From NCBI RefSeq assembly GCF_009026145.1, contig NZ_WBUE01000012.1, positions 38,101-102,100 on the forward strand: a stretch of 64,000 nt of DNA, written 5' to 3'. The notes below the pieces were generated by a model that did not search any database, was not told the DNA's origin, and saw nothing but the letters and a program-made list of their open reading frames with translations. Shown here piece by piece: positions 29,574-37,613 of the stretch. A program made the translations under genes and the position numbers. Positions within the stretch are counted from its first letter, which is position 1, and the number at the start of each line of letters is the position of its first letter. The DNA comes from Hyphomicrobium sp. (GTDB lineage: Bacteria; Pseudomonadota; Alphaproteobacteria; Rhizobiales; Hyphomicrobiaceae).

Positions 29574-31276
29574 ACGAAAAGAAGCGTGCGACGCGCCGCG
29601 GCACTGGCGGCGACGAACTCGTATTCCTGGCGCTCGGCGGTCTCGGCGAGATCGGCATGAACGCCTATCTTTACGGTTTCGGCCCGGAGGATCGGCGCCG
29701 CTGGCTGATGGTCGATTGCGGCATCACCTTCCCGGAGGGCGAGTTCGACCCGGGCATCGACGTCATTCTGCCCGACGTACGCTTCATCGAGGAGAACCGC
29801 GCCGACCTCGCCGGCATCGTCATCACGCATGCCCATGAAGACCACATCGGTGCCGTCATCGAGCTGTGGCCGCGCCTAAAGGTGCCCGTCTACGCAACGC
29901 CGTTCACCGCCGGCATGCTGAAATCGAAGCTCGCCGAGCACGGCAACGGGCTGCAGATCCCCATCGACGTCATCGCGCTCGACTCGCAGTTCAACGTCGG
30001 GCCGTTCAGCATCGAATTGTTCAGCCTCGCCCATTCGATCCCCGAGATGAGCGCGCTGGCCATCCGCACGCCGCTCGGCACCGTGTTCCATACCGGTGAC
30101 TGGAAGCTCGACGCCACCCCGACCATAGGTACGCCGCTCAACGTCGCGCGCATGCAGAAGCTGGGCGATGAGGGCGTGCTGGCTCTCGTCATCGATTCCA
30201 CCAACGCCTTTCGCGAGGGCATCTCGCCGTCGGAGCTGGACGTTGCCCGCTCGCTGACCGAGATCGTCAAAGATGCGCCCCGCCGCGTCGCCGTGACGAC
30301 GTTCTCCTCCAACGTGGCGCGGGTCAAAGCCGTCGCCGAAGCTGCGCGTGCCGCGGGCCGCCAGCTGGTCGTCGCCGGGCGGGCCCTGCATCGCGTGATC
30401 GAGGTCGCCGTCGACACCGGCTACCTGCCGCAGGGCTTCCGCTATCTCGATCAGGACCAGTTCACCTACCTCGACCGCAAGGACGTCGTACTTTTGTGCA
30501 CCGGCAGCCAGGGCGAGGCGCGTGCGGCCCTCGCCCGCATCGCCGAGGAGGAGCACCCCGACGTCTCGCTCGACAAGGGCGACCTCGTGATCTTCTCCTC
30601 GCGCACCATCCCCGGCAACGAGAAGGCCGTCGGGCGCATCCAGAACAACCTCGCCCGCAACGGCTGCGAAATTCTCACCGACAACGAGGCGCTCGTGCAC
30701 GTCTCGGGGCACCCGCGGCGCGACGAGTTGCGCCAGATGTACCGCTGGATGCGGCCGAAGATCGCCGTCCCCATGCATGGCGAGGCGCGCCACATCAAGG
30801 CCCAGGCCGAGCTCGCGCGCGACATGGGCGTTTCGACCGTATTCCCGCTCACCGATGGCGAGATCCTGCGCCTGGCGCCCGATCCGGCGGTGATCGACGA
30901 TGCGCCCGTCGGGCGGCTGTTCCGTGACGGGCGCCTGCTCGTCACGGAGGCCGAGGGTCCGGTACGCGAGCGCCGCAAGCTCTCGATTGTGGGCGTCGTC
31001 GCCGTCAGCCTCTGCCTGTCGCGCAAGGGGGCTGTGCTCGCCGATCCGCAGGCCGTCATCGACGGCGTGCCGGGCGAGAACGCCGAGGGCGAGGCCATGG
31101 TCGACATCGTGCTCGATGCGGTCGACGGTACCCTGCGCTCCATTCCCCAGCAAAACCGCAAGAATCCCGAGTTGGTGGGCGAGGCGGTGCGCCGCGCCGT
31201 GCGCGCCGCCGTCAACGAGGCTTGGGGCAAGAAGCCCATTTGCAAGGTGTTCGTGAACGTGGTCGATAGTAAGTGA
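29570..31276 (+). CDS. rnj: Ribonuclease J
   Basis: RNase J is a metallo-beta-lactamase/beta-CASP nuclease with 5'-3' exonuclease and endonuclease activity in RNA decay and rRNA processing. The 568-residue product shows the zinc motif HAHEDH at 87-92, LFSLAHSIPEM, HTGDWKLD, the beta-CASP segment beginning near VAVTTFSSNVARV, VSGHPRRDELRQMYRWMRPK and VPMHGEARH. ATG 29570 overlaps the birA stop. The order birA-rnj-mce is common in Rhizobiales. Confidence 0.95.
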   Translation: MNEKKRATRRGTGGDELVFLALGGLGEIGMNAYLYGFGPEDRRRWLMVDCGITFPEGEFDPGIDVILPDVRFIEENRADLAGIVITHAHEDHIGAVIELWPRLKVPVYATPFTAGMLKSKLAEHGNGLQIPIDVIALDSQFNVGPFSIELFSLAHSIPEMSALAIRTPLGTVFHTGDWKLDATPTIGTPLNVARMQKLGDEGVLALVIDSTNAFREGISPSELDVARSLTEIVKDAPRRVAVTTFSSNVARVKAVAEAARAAGRQLVVAGRALHRVIEVAVDTGYLPQGFRYLDQDQFTYLDRKDVVLLCTGSQGEARAALARIAEEEHPDVSLDKGDLVIFSSRTIPGNEKAVGRIQNNLARNGCEILTDNEALVHVSGHPRRDELRQMYRWMRPKIAVPMHGEARHIKAQAELARDMGVSTVFPLTDGEILRLAPDPAVIDDAPVGRLFRDGRLLVTEAEGPVRERRKLSIVGVVAVSLCLSRKGAVLADPQAVIDGVPGENAEGEAMVDIVLDAVDGTLRSIPQQNRKNPELVGEAVRRAVRAAVNEAWGKKPICKVFVNVVDSK

Positions 31277-31279
31277 ATG

Positions 31280-31396
31280 CCCTCTCCCCGTCCTTACGGG
31301 GAGAGGGCCGGGGTGAGGGGCAGCCGCTCGTGTCGGCGCGAGGTTCTGTCCCTCACCCTAGCCCTCTCCCCATCACAAGGGCGATGGGGAGAGGGG
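31280..31396. repeat. CCCTCTCCCC palindromic repeat cluster
   Basis: CCCTCTCCCC at 31280-31289 pairs with GGGGAGAGGG at 31298-31307. A second such hairpin is formed by GCCCTCTCCCC (31361-31371) and GGGGAGAGG (31386-31394). The GGGGTGAGGGG at 31310-31320 is also inverted as CCCTCACCCTA at 31350-31360. This family of GGGGAGAGGG..GGGTGAGGG repeats is common between rhizobial genes. It fills the RNase J-mce gap. Confidence 0.8.
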
Positions 31397-31413
31397 ATAC
31401 AGAGGAAGCTTGC

Positions 31414-31818
31414 ATGATCGGACGTCTCAACCACGTTGCCATCGCGGTGAAGGACCTCGCCGCCGCCACCGCCGTCTACCGCGATGCGCTGGGCGCGCAG
31501 GTGACGGCGCCGCTGCCGCAGCCCGAGCACGGCGTGACGGTGGTGTTCATCACGCTGCCGAACACCAAGATCGAGCTCCTGGAGCCGATGGGCGAAAGCT
31601 CGCCCATCGCCAAGTTCCTGGAGAAGAGCCCGGATGGTGGCATCCACCACGTCTGCTACGAGGTGGATGACATCCTGGCCGCGCGCGACAAGCTGAAGGC
31701 GCAGGGCGCGCGCGTATTGGGCGACGGAACGCCGAAAATCGGCGCCCACGGCAAGCCAGTGCTGTTCCTGCACCCGAAGGACTTCTGCGGCACGCTGGTC
31801 GAGCTCGAGCAGGCCTGA
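31414..31818 (+). CDS. mce: Methylmalonyl-CoA epimerase
   Basis: The 134-residue product is a two-repeat VOC-fold protein that interconverts (2R)- and (2S)-methylmalonyl-CoA in propionyl-CoA use. Metal-ligand motifs are visible: GRLNHVAIAVKDL (His7), TKIELLEPMGESSPIAKFLE, GGIHHVCYEVDD and FCGTLVELEQ at the C-terminus. ATG 31414 follows AGAGGAAG at 31401-31408. The gene sits between RNase J and a DUF1467 gene, the usual rhizobial order. Confidence 0.93.
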   Translation: MIGRLNHVAIAVKDLAAATAVYRDALGAQVTAPLPQPEHGVTVVFITLPNTKIELLEPMGESSPIAKFLEKSPDGGIHHVCYEVDDILAARDKLKAQGARVLGDGTPKIGAHGKPVLFLHPKDFCGTLVELEQA

Positions 31819-31843
31819 CGCCCCGAGCAAGAGGAGTACGCCC

Positions 31844-32098
31844 ATGGATCGGGTGATGGCCGTCGCGGTCTACATCTTCATCTGGTGGATCGTGCTGTTC
31901 GCCGTGCTCCCGTTCGGGGTGCGCACCCAGCAGGAGGAGGGCAGCGTGGTGCCTGGGACGCCCGAGAGCGCGCCATCCAAGCCGCGCCTGTTGCGCATCT
32001 TCCTCATCAACACGCTGGTGGCGACGATCGTCTTCGCGCTCGTCTACGCGGCGATCGTCTACAAAGTCATCACGCCGGAAAACATTCCCTATCCGTGA
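31844..32098 (+). CDS. DUF1467 family membrane protein
   Basis: The 84-residue product has two membrane segments (AVAVYIFIWWIVLFAVLPFG and FLINTLVATIVFALVYAAIV) separated by a polar loop with GVRTQQEEGSVVPGTPESAP. This matches the DUF1467 family of small alphaproteobacterial membrane proteins of unknown role, which usually sit between mce and proS, as here. GAGGAG precedes the ATG. Confidence 0.88.
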   Translation: MDRVMAVAVYIFIWWIVLFAVLPFGVRTQQEEGSVVPGTPESAPSKPRLLRIFLINTLVATIVFALVYAAIVYKVITPENIPYP

Positions 32099-32696
32099 TG
32101 CCAGCGCGCCCTCGGCATGTGCAAAAACGCAAAGAGCAAGGTCCATTGGAACCTTGCTCCCGCGCATCGTCGTTGCTTCTTCTGTAGCGTGGAGCACCAC
32201 AGCGAACGCGCGCCGCAGGCTCTACACGTCGGCAGCTATCGACCACCTGAATGGGTAGTCCCGCGCCGCTATCTTCCCTAGACTTGGGCTGTCTGCCGCC
32301 TGTTTCTGCGGCTTATGACCCACCCTTATGGCCAGTACGTTTACTCGACGCGCGGCCTTCTGTCACGCGGCTTCATGCGTCGATGCGAAAATATTTTTGC
32401 GCTCCTCCGAGCTGCAATTCGCGCGTGTAATCAAGGCCGCCGCGCACCTCATGCCGATCAGCTCTGTGCTCGCCCGGACGGATTACGGGCGTGTCGCCAA
32501 ACTGCGCACAGCGCCGTCCGCGAGCGGGATTGCCACCCGCCCGGATTAACGCTACCAGCCCCGTTTGACAGGCCTCAGAGCCCGTAAACACGCGCCGGCG
32601 CGCCTGCTCCGGCCCTGCAAAGAGCCGGCCCGCCATGCGCCTATCCCGTTTCTTCCTGTGCGTCCGATCGGCTCCAGGTACGTCGAGGGCGAGCCA
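32099..32696. other. Intergenic region upstream of proS
   Basis: No gene is supported in this 598-base gap. A perfect hairpin lies near the start: GAGCAAGGT at 32134-32142 and ACCTTGCTC at 32151-32159. The A-rich sequence before it would read as T-rich on the minus strand. The rest, including an AT-richer patch near 32300-32420, shows frames of 70-90 codons on both strands without family signal. A proS promoter is expected here but I cannot place it. Confidence 0.45.
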
Positions 32697-34229
32697 ATGA
32701 GCAAGCGGGCGCTATCGGTCACGCGCGAACAGAATTTTCCTGAGTGGTATCAAGCTGCCGTGCGCGACGGCGACATGGCCGAGACGAGCCCGGTGCGCGG
32801 CTGCATGGTGATCAAGCCGTGGGGCTGGGGCGTTTGGGAGCGCATCCAGGCCGAGCTCGATGCCCGCATCAAGGAAACGGGCCACGACAACTGCTACTTC
32901 CCGCTGTTCATTCCGATGAGCTTCATCGCCAAGGAGGCCGAGCACGTCGAGGGCTTCGCCAAGGAGATGGCGGTCGTCACCCACCACCGCTTGAAGAACG
33001 TCGGTGGCGAGCTGGTCGTCGATCCCGCCGCGAAGCTCGAGGAGCCGCTGATCGTGCGGCCGACCTCGGAGACGATCATCGGCGACGCGTTCCAGCGCTG
33101 GATCAAGAGCTATCGCGACCTGCCGCTGCTCATCAACCAGTGGGCCAACGTGGTGCGCTGGGAGATGCGCACGCGCCTCTTTTTGCGCACCGCCGAATTC
33201 CTCTGGCAGGAGGGGCACACGGCGCACGCCGACCGCGATGATGCCATGGCCGAGACGCTGAAGATGCTCGAGGTCTATCGCGAGTTCGCCGAAAGCGTGC
33301 TCGCGATGCCCGTGATCGCCGGCGAGAAGCCCGCCAACGAGCGTTTCCCCGGTGCCGACAATACCTATTCGATCGAGGCGATGATGCAGGATGGAAAGGC
33401 GCTGCAGGCCGGCACCTCGCACTATCTCGGCACGCACTTCGCCGAAGCCCAGAACATCCAGTTCCAGAACCGCGAGGGCCAGCTCGCGTACTGCCACACG
33501 ACGAGCTGGGGCGTGTCGACCCGCCTCATCGGCGGTGTGATCATGACGCACGGCGACGACGACGGCCTGCGGCTGCCGCCGAAAATCGCGCCGCGCCAGA
33601 TCGTCATCGTGCCCATGCTGCGTGACAAGCCAGAGGACAAGGAGCTGCTCGATTATTGCGCCGCGCTCGAGAAGGAGCTGAAGGCGGCGGGCATCCGCGT
33701 GCTCGTCGACGCCAAGCCGGTGAAGTCGGCCGAGAAGCGCTGGAACTGGGTGCGCCGTGGCGCGCCGGTGATCGTCGAGATCGGCGGGCGCGACGCCGCC
33801 GGCGGAAACGTCACCTACATGCGCCGCGATGCGCTGCGCGAGGGCGACAAGGTCGTCTCGCACACCCGGCCGCGCGCCGAGTTCGTGGCCGGGGCGCCGG
33901 CGCTTCTGGATGACATTCAGGGCCGGCTGTTTGCCGAGGCCAAGGCGCGCCTCGATGGCAACATCATCTCGGGCATCAAGACGTTCGATGAGCTCGCCGA
34001 GTACTTCGGCGCCGCCGAGGCCGAGGACGAGGGCGGCGCGTTCAAGGGCTGGGCGTGCGTCGCCTGGTCGAAACCCGAAGGCAACCAGCTGGAGGCGATT
34101 GCGGAACGGTTAAAAGCACTTAAGCTCACGATCCGCAACGCCCCGCTGGCTCAAAAGCCGATTGAGGGCGCGTGTCTGTTCACGGGTGGGCCTGCTCGGC
34201 AGTATGTGCTGATCGGGCGCGCCTATTAG
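32697..34229 (+). CDS. proS: Prolyl-tRNA synthetase, archaeal/eukaryote-like type
   Basis: This class II synthetase charges tRNA-Pro. The 510-residue product has the signatures of the archaeal/eukaryote-like (type 3) ProRS: NFPEWYQAAVRDGDMAETSP, SPVRGCMVIKPWGWGVWE, EAEHVEGFAKEMAVVTHHRL, RPTSETIIGDAF, RTAEFLWQEGHTAHA, ALQAGTSHYLGTHFA and a C-terminal Tyr in LIGRAY. It lacks the insertion domain of long bacterial ProRS and the layout of the short type usual in Alphaproteobacteria, yet it occupies the normal alphaproteobacterial proS position before lolC. Replacement in place by transfer is inferred. Confidence 0.95.
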   Translation: MSKRALSVTREQNFPEWYQAAVRDGDMAETSPVRGCMVIKPWGWGVWERIQAELDARIKETGHDNCYFPLFIPMSFIAKEAEHVEGFAKEMAVVTHHRLKNVGGELVVDPAAKLEEPLIVRPTSETIIGDAFQRWIKSYRDLPLLINQWANVVRWEMRTRLFLRTAEFLWQEGHTAHADRDDAMAETLKMLEVYREFAESVLAMPVIAGEKPANERFPGADNTYSIEAMMQDGKALQAGTSHYLGTHFAEAQNIQFQNREGQLAYCHTTSWGVSTRLIGGVIMTHGDDDGLRLPPKIAPRQIVIVPMLRDKPEDKELLDYCAALEKELKAAGIRVLVDAKPVKSAEKRWNWVRRGAPVIVEIGGRDAAGGNVTYMRRDALREGDKVVSHTRPRAEFVAGAPALLDDIQGRLFAEAKARLDGNIISGIKTFDELAEYFGAAEAEDEGGAFKGWACVAWSKPEGNQLEAIAERLKALKLTIRNAPLAQKPIEGACLFTGGPARQYVLIGRAY

Positions 34230-34435
34230 AGCGGGCGAGGGGTCGAAGATGGACCAGAAAGGCCGTTCCCCGCGCAACGCAATCTGGCCTGAATGCGGCG
34301 GTAGCTCTGCTGCGCCGGCCACGGAGAGCGAGGGAGCTTTCGCGGGGCAGGCAGTGGCGTGGCCGATCGAACGGGTGCGGGCCGACGCGTTCTAGTCTAG
34401 GCGCGTCATGATAGGGCTCACGGGGGCAGTTAAGC

Positions 34436-35746
34436 ATGACGAGCGCAGCTTCGGCAGCATTGGGCAGGGCGGCCGCCCGGGAGGGTGTGCGCGATACGCT
34501 CCCGTTCTCTGCCTATGAGTGGATGCTGGCGCTGCGCTATCTGCGCGCCCGCCGCAAGGAAGGCTTCATCTCCGTCATCGCCGGCTTCTCCTTTACTGGC
34601 ATCATGCTCGGCGTTGCGACGCTGATCATCGTCATGGCGGTGATGAACGGCTTCCGCAACGAGTTGTTCGCCAAGATCCTCGGCCTCAACGGCCACGTCA
34701 TCGTCAACAAGATCGGCGGCCGGTTCGAGGACTACGACGAGGTGGCCAAGCGCATCGCCCGCGTACCCGGGATCAAGGCGGCGATGCCGCTCATCGAGGG
34801 GCAGGTGATGGTCTCCTCGGCCGTGCAGGCCACCGGTGCGCTGGTGCGCGGCATGACCGAGGATGGCATGCGCGCGCTGCCGCTTATCGCCGACAACATC
34901 CGCTTCGGCTCGCTCAATGGCTTCGGCCAGGGAAGCGGCATCGCCATCGGCACGCGGCTCGCCAACATGCTGCGCGTCAACGTCGGCGACACGATCACGC
35001 TCGTCTCGCCGCGCGGTGCTTCGACGCCATTCGGCACGGCGCCGCGTACCAAGCCATACGTGGTCACCGCGCTGTTCGAGATGGGCATGGCCGAATACGA
35101 CCGCACCATGGTGTTCATGCCGCTGCTCGAAGCGCAGCGCTACTTCTCGCGCGGGCCCGAGGTGGACGCCATCGAGGTCGTCGTCGACAATCCGGGCGCC
35201 ATCGACAATTTCGTGCGCGAGATGAAGCGTGCGGTGGGGCCGACCAACCACGTCTCCGACTGGCGGGCGCGCAACGAGACCTTCTTCACCGTGCTCGAGG
35301 TCGAGCGCAACGTGATGTTCATCATCCTGTCGCTGATCGTGCTGGTCGCCGCGCTCAACATCATCTCCGGCCTGATGATGCTGGTGAAGGACAAGGGCCG
35401 CGACGTCGCCATCCTGCGCACCATGGGGGCCACGCGCGGGGCGATGATGCGCGTGTTCCTCATTACCGGCGCCTCCATCGGCGTGGTCGGCACCTTTGCC
35501 GGGCTGATCCTCGGCATCGTCTTCTGCCTCAACATAGAATCGATCCGCGAGCTGGTTTCGTGGATGACCAGCACCACGCTGTTCGATCCCAACGTCTACT
35601 ACCTGACGCGGCTGCCGGCCGACATGGAGCCGCGCGAGACCGCGGCCATCGTCGGCATGGCGCTCGCCCTTTCCGTCCTCGCCACGCTCTACCCGTCGTG
35701 GCGTGCCTCCACACTCGATCCCGTCGAAGCGCTGCGCTACGAATGA
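34436..35746 (+). CDS. lolC: Lipoprotein-releasing ABC transporter permease LolC/LolE
   Basis: This inner membrane permease works with LolD to release lipoproteins for transport to the outer membrane. The 436-residue product starts with FSAYEWMLALRYLRARRKEGFISVIAGFS, here in parts, has four membrane segments with a large periplasmic domain between the first and second (TLIIVMAVMNGFRNELFAKI then LGLNGHVIV), and ends PSWRASTLDPVEALRYE. Only one permease gene is present, as in many Alphaproteobacteria. It overlaps lolD by four bases (ATGA). Confidence 0.95.
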   Translation: MTSAASAALGRAAAREGVRDTLPFSAYEWMLALRYLRARRKEGFISVIAGFSFTGIMLGVATLIIVMAVMNGFRNELFAKILGLNGHVIVNKIGGRFEDYDEVAKRIARVPGIKAAMPLIEGQVMVSSAVQATGALVRGMTEDGMRALPLIADNIRFGSLNGFGQGSGIAIGTRLANMLRVNVGDTITLVSPRGASTPFGTAPRTKPYVVTALFEMGMAEYDRTMVFMPLLEAQRYFSRGPEVDAIEVVVDNPGAIDNFVREMKRAVGPTNHVSDWRARNETFFTVLEVERNVMFIILSLIVLVAALNIISGLMMLVKDKGRDVAILRTMGATRGAMMRVFLITGASIGVVGTFAGLILGIVFCLNIESIRELVSWMTSTTLFDPNVYYLTRLPADMEPRETAAIVGMALALSVLATLYPSWRASTLDPVEALRYE

Positions 35747-36510
35747 GCGACCGTCGCATGACCATACTGGCCGAGGAGCTGCTAGCCGTGCGAGACAACG
35801 GGCGGGACGTTGGCCTGCACCCCGTGCTGAGGCTCGACCGGCTGGTGCGCGTCTTTCATCAGGGGCCGCGACGCATCTCGGTGCTGAACGGCGCCTGCGC
35901 CGATATCTATCCGGGACAGGCGGTGGCCCTCGTTGGCCCCTCGGGCGCCGGCAAGTCGACGCTGCTGCACATCGCCGGGCTGCTCGAGACGCCGGACGGC
36001 GGCCACGTGGTCGTCAATGGGCACGACTGCACCGGCATGAGCGATACCGAGCGCACGCGCGTGCGCCGCGTGCAGATGGGCTTCGTCTACCAGTTCCACC
36101 AATTGCTGCCGGAGTTCTCGGCGCTCGAGAACGTCGTTATCCCGCAGATGATCCTCGGCCGCAGCAAGAGGCGCGCCGCTGCCCGCGCCAAGCAGCTGCT
36201 GGGGGCGCTGGGTCTCGCCGAGCGCGTCGATCACCGCCCGGCGCAGCTCTCCGGCGGCGAGCAGCAGCGCACCGCGATTGCCCGCGCGCTGGCCAACGAT
36301 CCGCGCCTCATCCTCGCCGACGAGCCGACCGGCAACCTCGACCCGCACACGGCCGAGCACGTGTTCGACGCGCTGGTGCATCTCATCCGCACCACTGGCG
36401 TTGCGGCGCTGATCGCCACCCACAACCTCGATCTGGCGCGCCGCATGGACCGCGTGCTGCGCCTCGACAACGGCCTGCTGATCGAGGTTCCGCCCGCCTC
36501 CGTGCGCTAG
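35743..36510 (+). CDS. lolD: Lipoprotein-releasing ABC transporter ATPase LolD
   Basis: LolD drives lipoprotein release by ATP hydrolysis. The 255-residue product has Walker A GPSGAGKS at 65-72, a Q-loop in VQMGFVYQFHQLLPEFSALE, the ABC signature LSGGEQQRTAIARAL, Walker B RLILADEPTGNLD and the switch His in LIATHNLDLARRMDR. ATG 35743 overlaps the lolC stop; ATG 35758 is a possible alternative. The N-terminus is about 25 residues longer than in E. coli. Confidence 0.95.
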   Translation: MSDRRMTILAEELLAVRDNGRDVGLHPVLRLDRLVRVFHQGPRRISVLNGACADIYPGQAVALVGPSGAGKSTLLHIAGLLETPDGGHVVVNGHDCTGMSDTERTRVRRVQMGFVYQFHQLLPEFSALENVVIPQMILGRSKRRAAARAKQLLGALGLAERVDHRPAQLSGGEQQRTAIARALANDPRLILADEPTGNLDPHTAEHVFDALVHLIRTTGVAALIATHNLDLARRMDRVLRLDNGLLIEVPPASVR

Positions 36511-36526
36511 ACTAAGATCAGCGTGG

Positions 36527-36754
36527 TCAATGCAGACAATCCTGCTCGGCGAGTAAACGGCGGATGTTTTCGGCCTGCACTCGCCTCCGAGCGATGACGC
36601 CATCCGTAACGTCATAGCAAGTGTCGCCCCGCCACTCGCGATAGGTGCGGTGCTCAGCCGAGGCGAGCAGCTTCTCGAGTATCTTCAACTCGCGACGCCA
36701 GTAGGCATTGATGGTTTGCATGTGGCCCCCGCCCATGTGCTTTCCCCTAAGCAA
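36527..36754 (-). CDS. Small hypothetical protein
   Basis: This minus-strand frame gives 75 residues (59 to 64 if a later ATG is used). The segment MQTINAYWRRELKILEKLLA and the end RRVQAENIRRLLAEQDCLH look like real helical protein sequence, and it fills an otherwise empty gap convergent with lolD. No family is recognised. ATG 36721, following GGGCGGGGG, may be the true start. Confidence 0.42.
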   Translation of the reverse strand: MLRGKHMGGGHMQTINAYWRRELKILEKLLASAEHRTYREWRGDTCYDVTDGVIARRRVQAENIRRLLAEQDCLH

Positions 36755-36984
36755 ACCTAGAGGTGAGCTGCGTCGTGGCCCGTGTCAACGGCTACTCAGT
36801 ACCGAGAGCAATTTCAAACAGAGACAGTGCCCTCCACTCGGCGCGCCGCGGTAGAAGGCGCGCAACAGGCCGCCGAGCGCGCCTCCCAAAAAAAGCTGAA
36901 CCCGGTGTCGATTCCGGCGAGGTCCGTTCGTTGTGTCGGTGTAGCGAGAGGGCTGCCCTCGAGAAAAGCGCAAGGAGACACGCC

Positions 36985-37422
36985 GTGCCCAAGATGATCT
37001 TCGTGAACCTGCCGGTGAAGGATCTCGCCGCCGCGACCCGCTTCTACGAAGCCATCGGGTGCAAGAAGAACAAGCAGTTCAGCGACCACCAGGCGGCCTC
37101 GATGGTGTGGTCGGACAGCATCACCTTCCACCTGCTGACGCGCGACTACTTCGCGACCTTCGCGCCGAAGCCCGTCGCCGACGCGCGCGAGGCCTGCGGA
37201 GCGCTGTTCGCCTTGACCCGCGACAGCCGCGAGGCGGTGGACGCCATCACCGAGGCTGCGGCGGCGGCCGGCGGCAAGGCCGACCCGCGCGAGCGCATGG
37301 ATATGGGCTGGATGTACAACCGCGCCTTCGAGGACACCGACGGCAACGTGTACGAGGCGGTGTGGATGGATATGGCGGCTGCGTCCGAAGCCATGGCCGC
37401 GCAGCACGCCAAGCCGGCCTGA
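36985..37422 (+). CDS. VOC family protein (glyoxalase/dioxygenase-like fold)
   Basis: The 145-residue product starts at GTG 36985, seven bases after AAGGAG. It shows the VOC N-terminal strand-helix MIFVNLPVKDLAAATRFYEA and GCKKNKQFSDHQAASMVW, and the C-terminal AFEDTDGNVYEAVWMDM. Proteins of this DUF-like VOC branch are often called lactoylglutathione lyase-like, but the substrate is unknown and the metal-ligand set is incomplete by eye, so no reaction is assigned. Confidence 0.8.
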   Translation: MPKMIFVNLPVKDLAAATRFYEAIGCKKNKQFSDHQAASMVWSDSITFHLLTRDYFATFAPKPVADAREACGALFALTRDSREAVDAITEAAAAAGGKADPRERMDMGWMYNRAFEDTDGNVYEAVWMDMAAASEAMAAQHAKPA

Positions 37423-37613
37423 CGGCAAACGCGAGGAGAGGGGCACCTCAGTTCTTCTTCCTCCACCTCGATAGGGGAGGGGGAAAGAACCCCATTCTTG
37501 TGCCTCTGAACGCCCCGCGCTGGCGGTTGCTGCGTTGGATAAGTGCCCAGCGTTAGCCGCGCAGATGTGCATGCTGGTTTTGCTGACGCGCCCGTTAGCG
37601 TATCTAACAAGCC

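Noticed and set aside
31280..31396. CRISPR array
   Set aside because: The repeats are inverted and only one or two units long, with no regular spacers and no cas genes in the window.
32310..32640. Frames of 70-90 codons upstream of proS
   Set aside because: There are no ribosome-binding sites and no family signal, and overlapping frames occur on both strands; the true proS start at 32697 matches the conserved N-terminus.
37475..37500. Possible further copy of the GGGGAGAGGG repeat near GGGGAGGGGGAAAG
   Set aside because: Only a G-rich stretch is shared; the inverted partner arm and the GGGTGAGGG part are missing.
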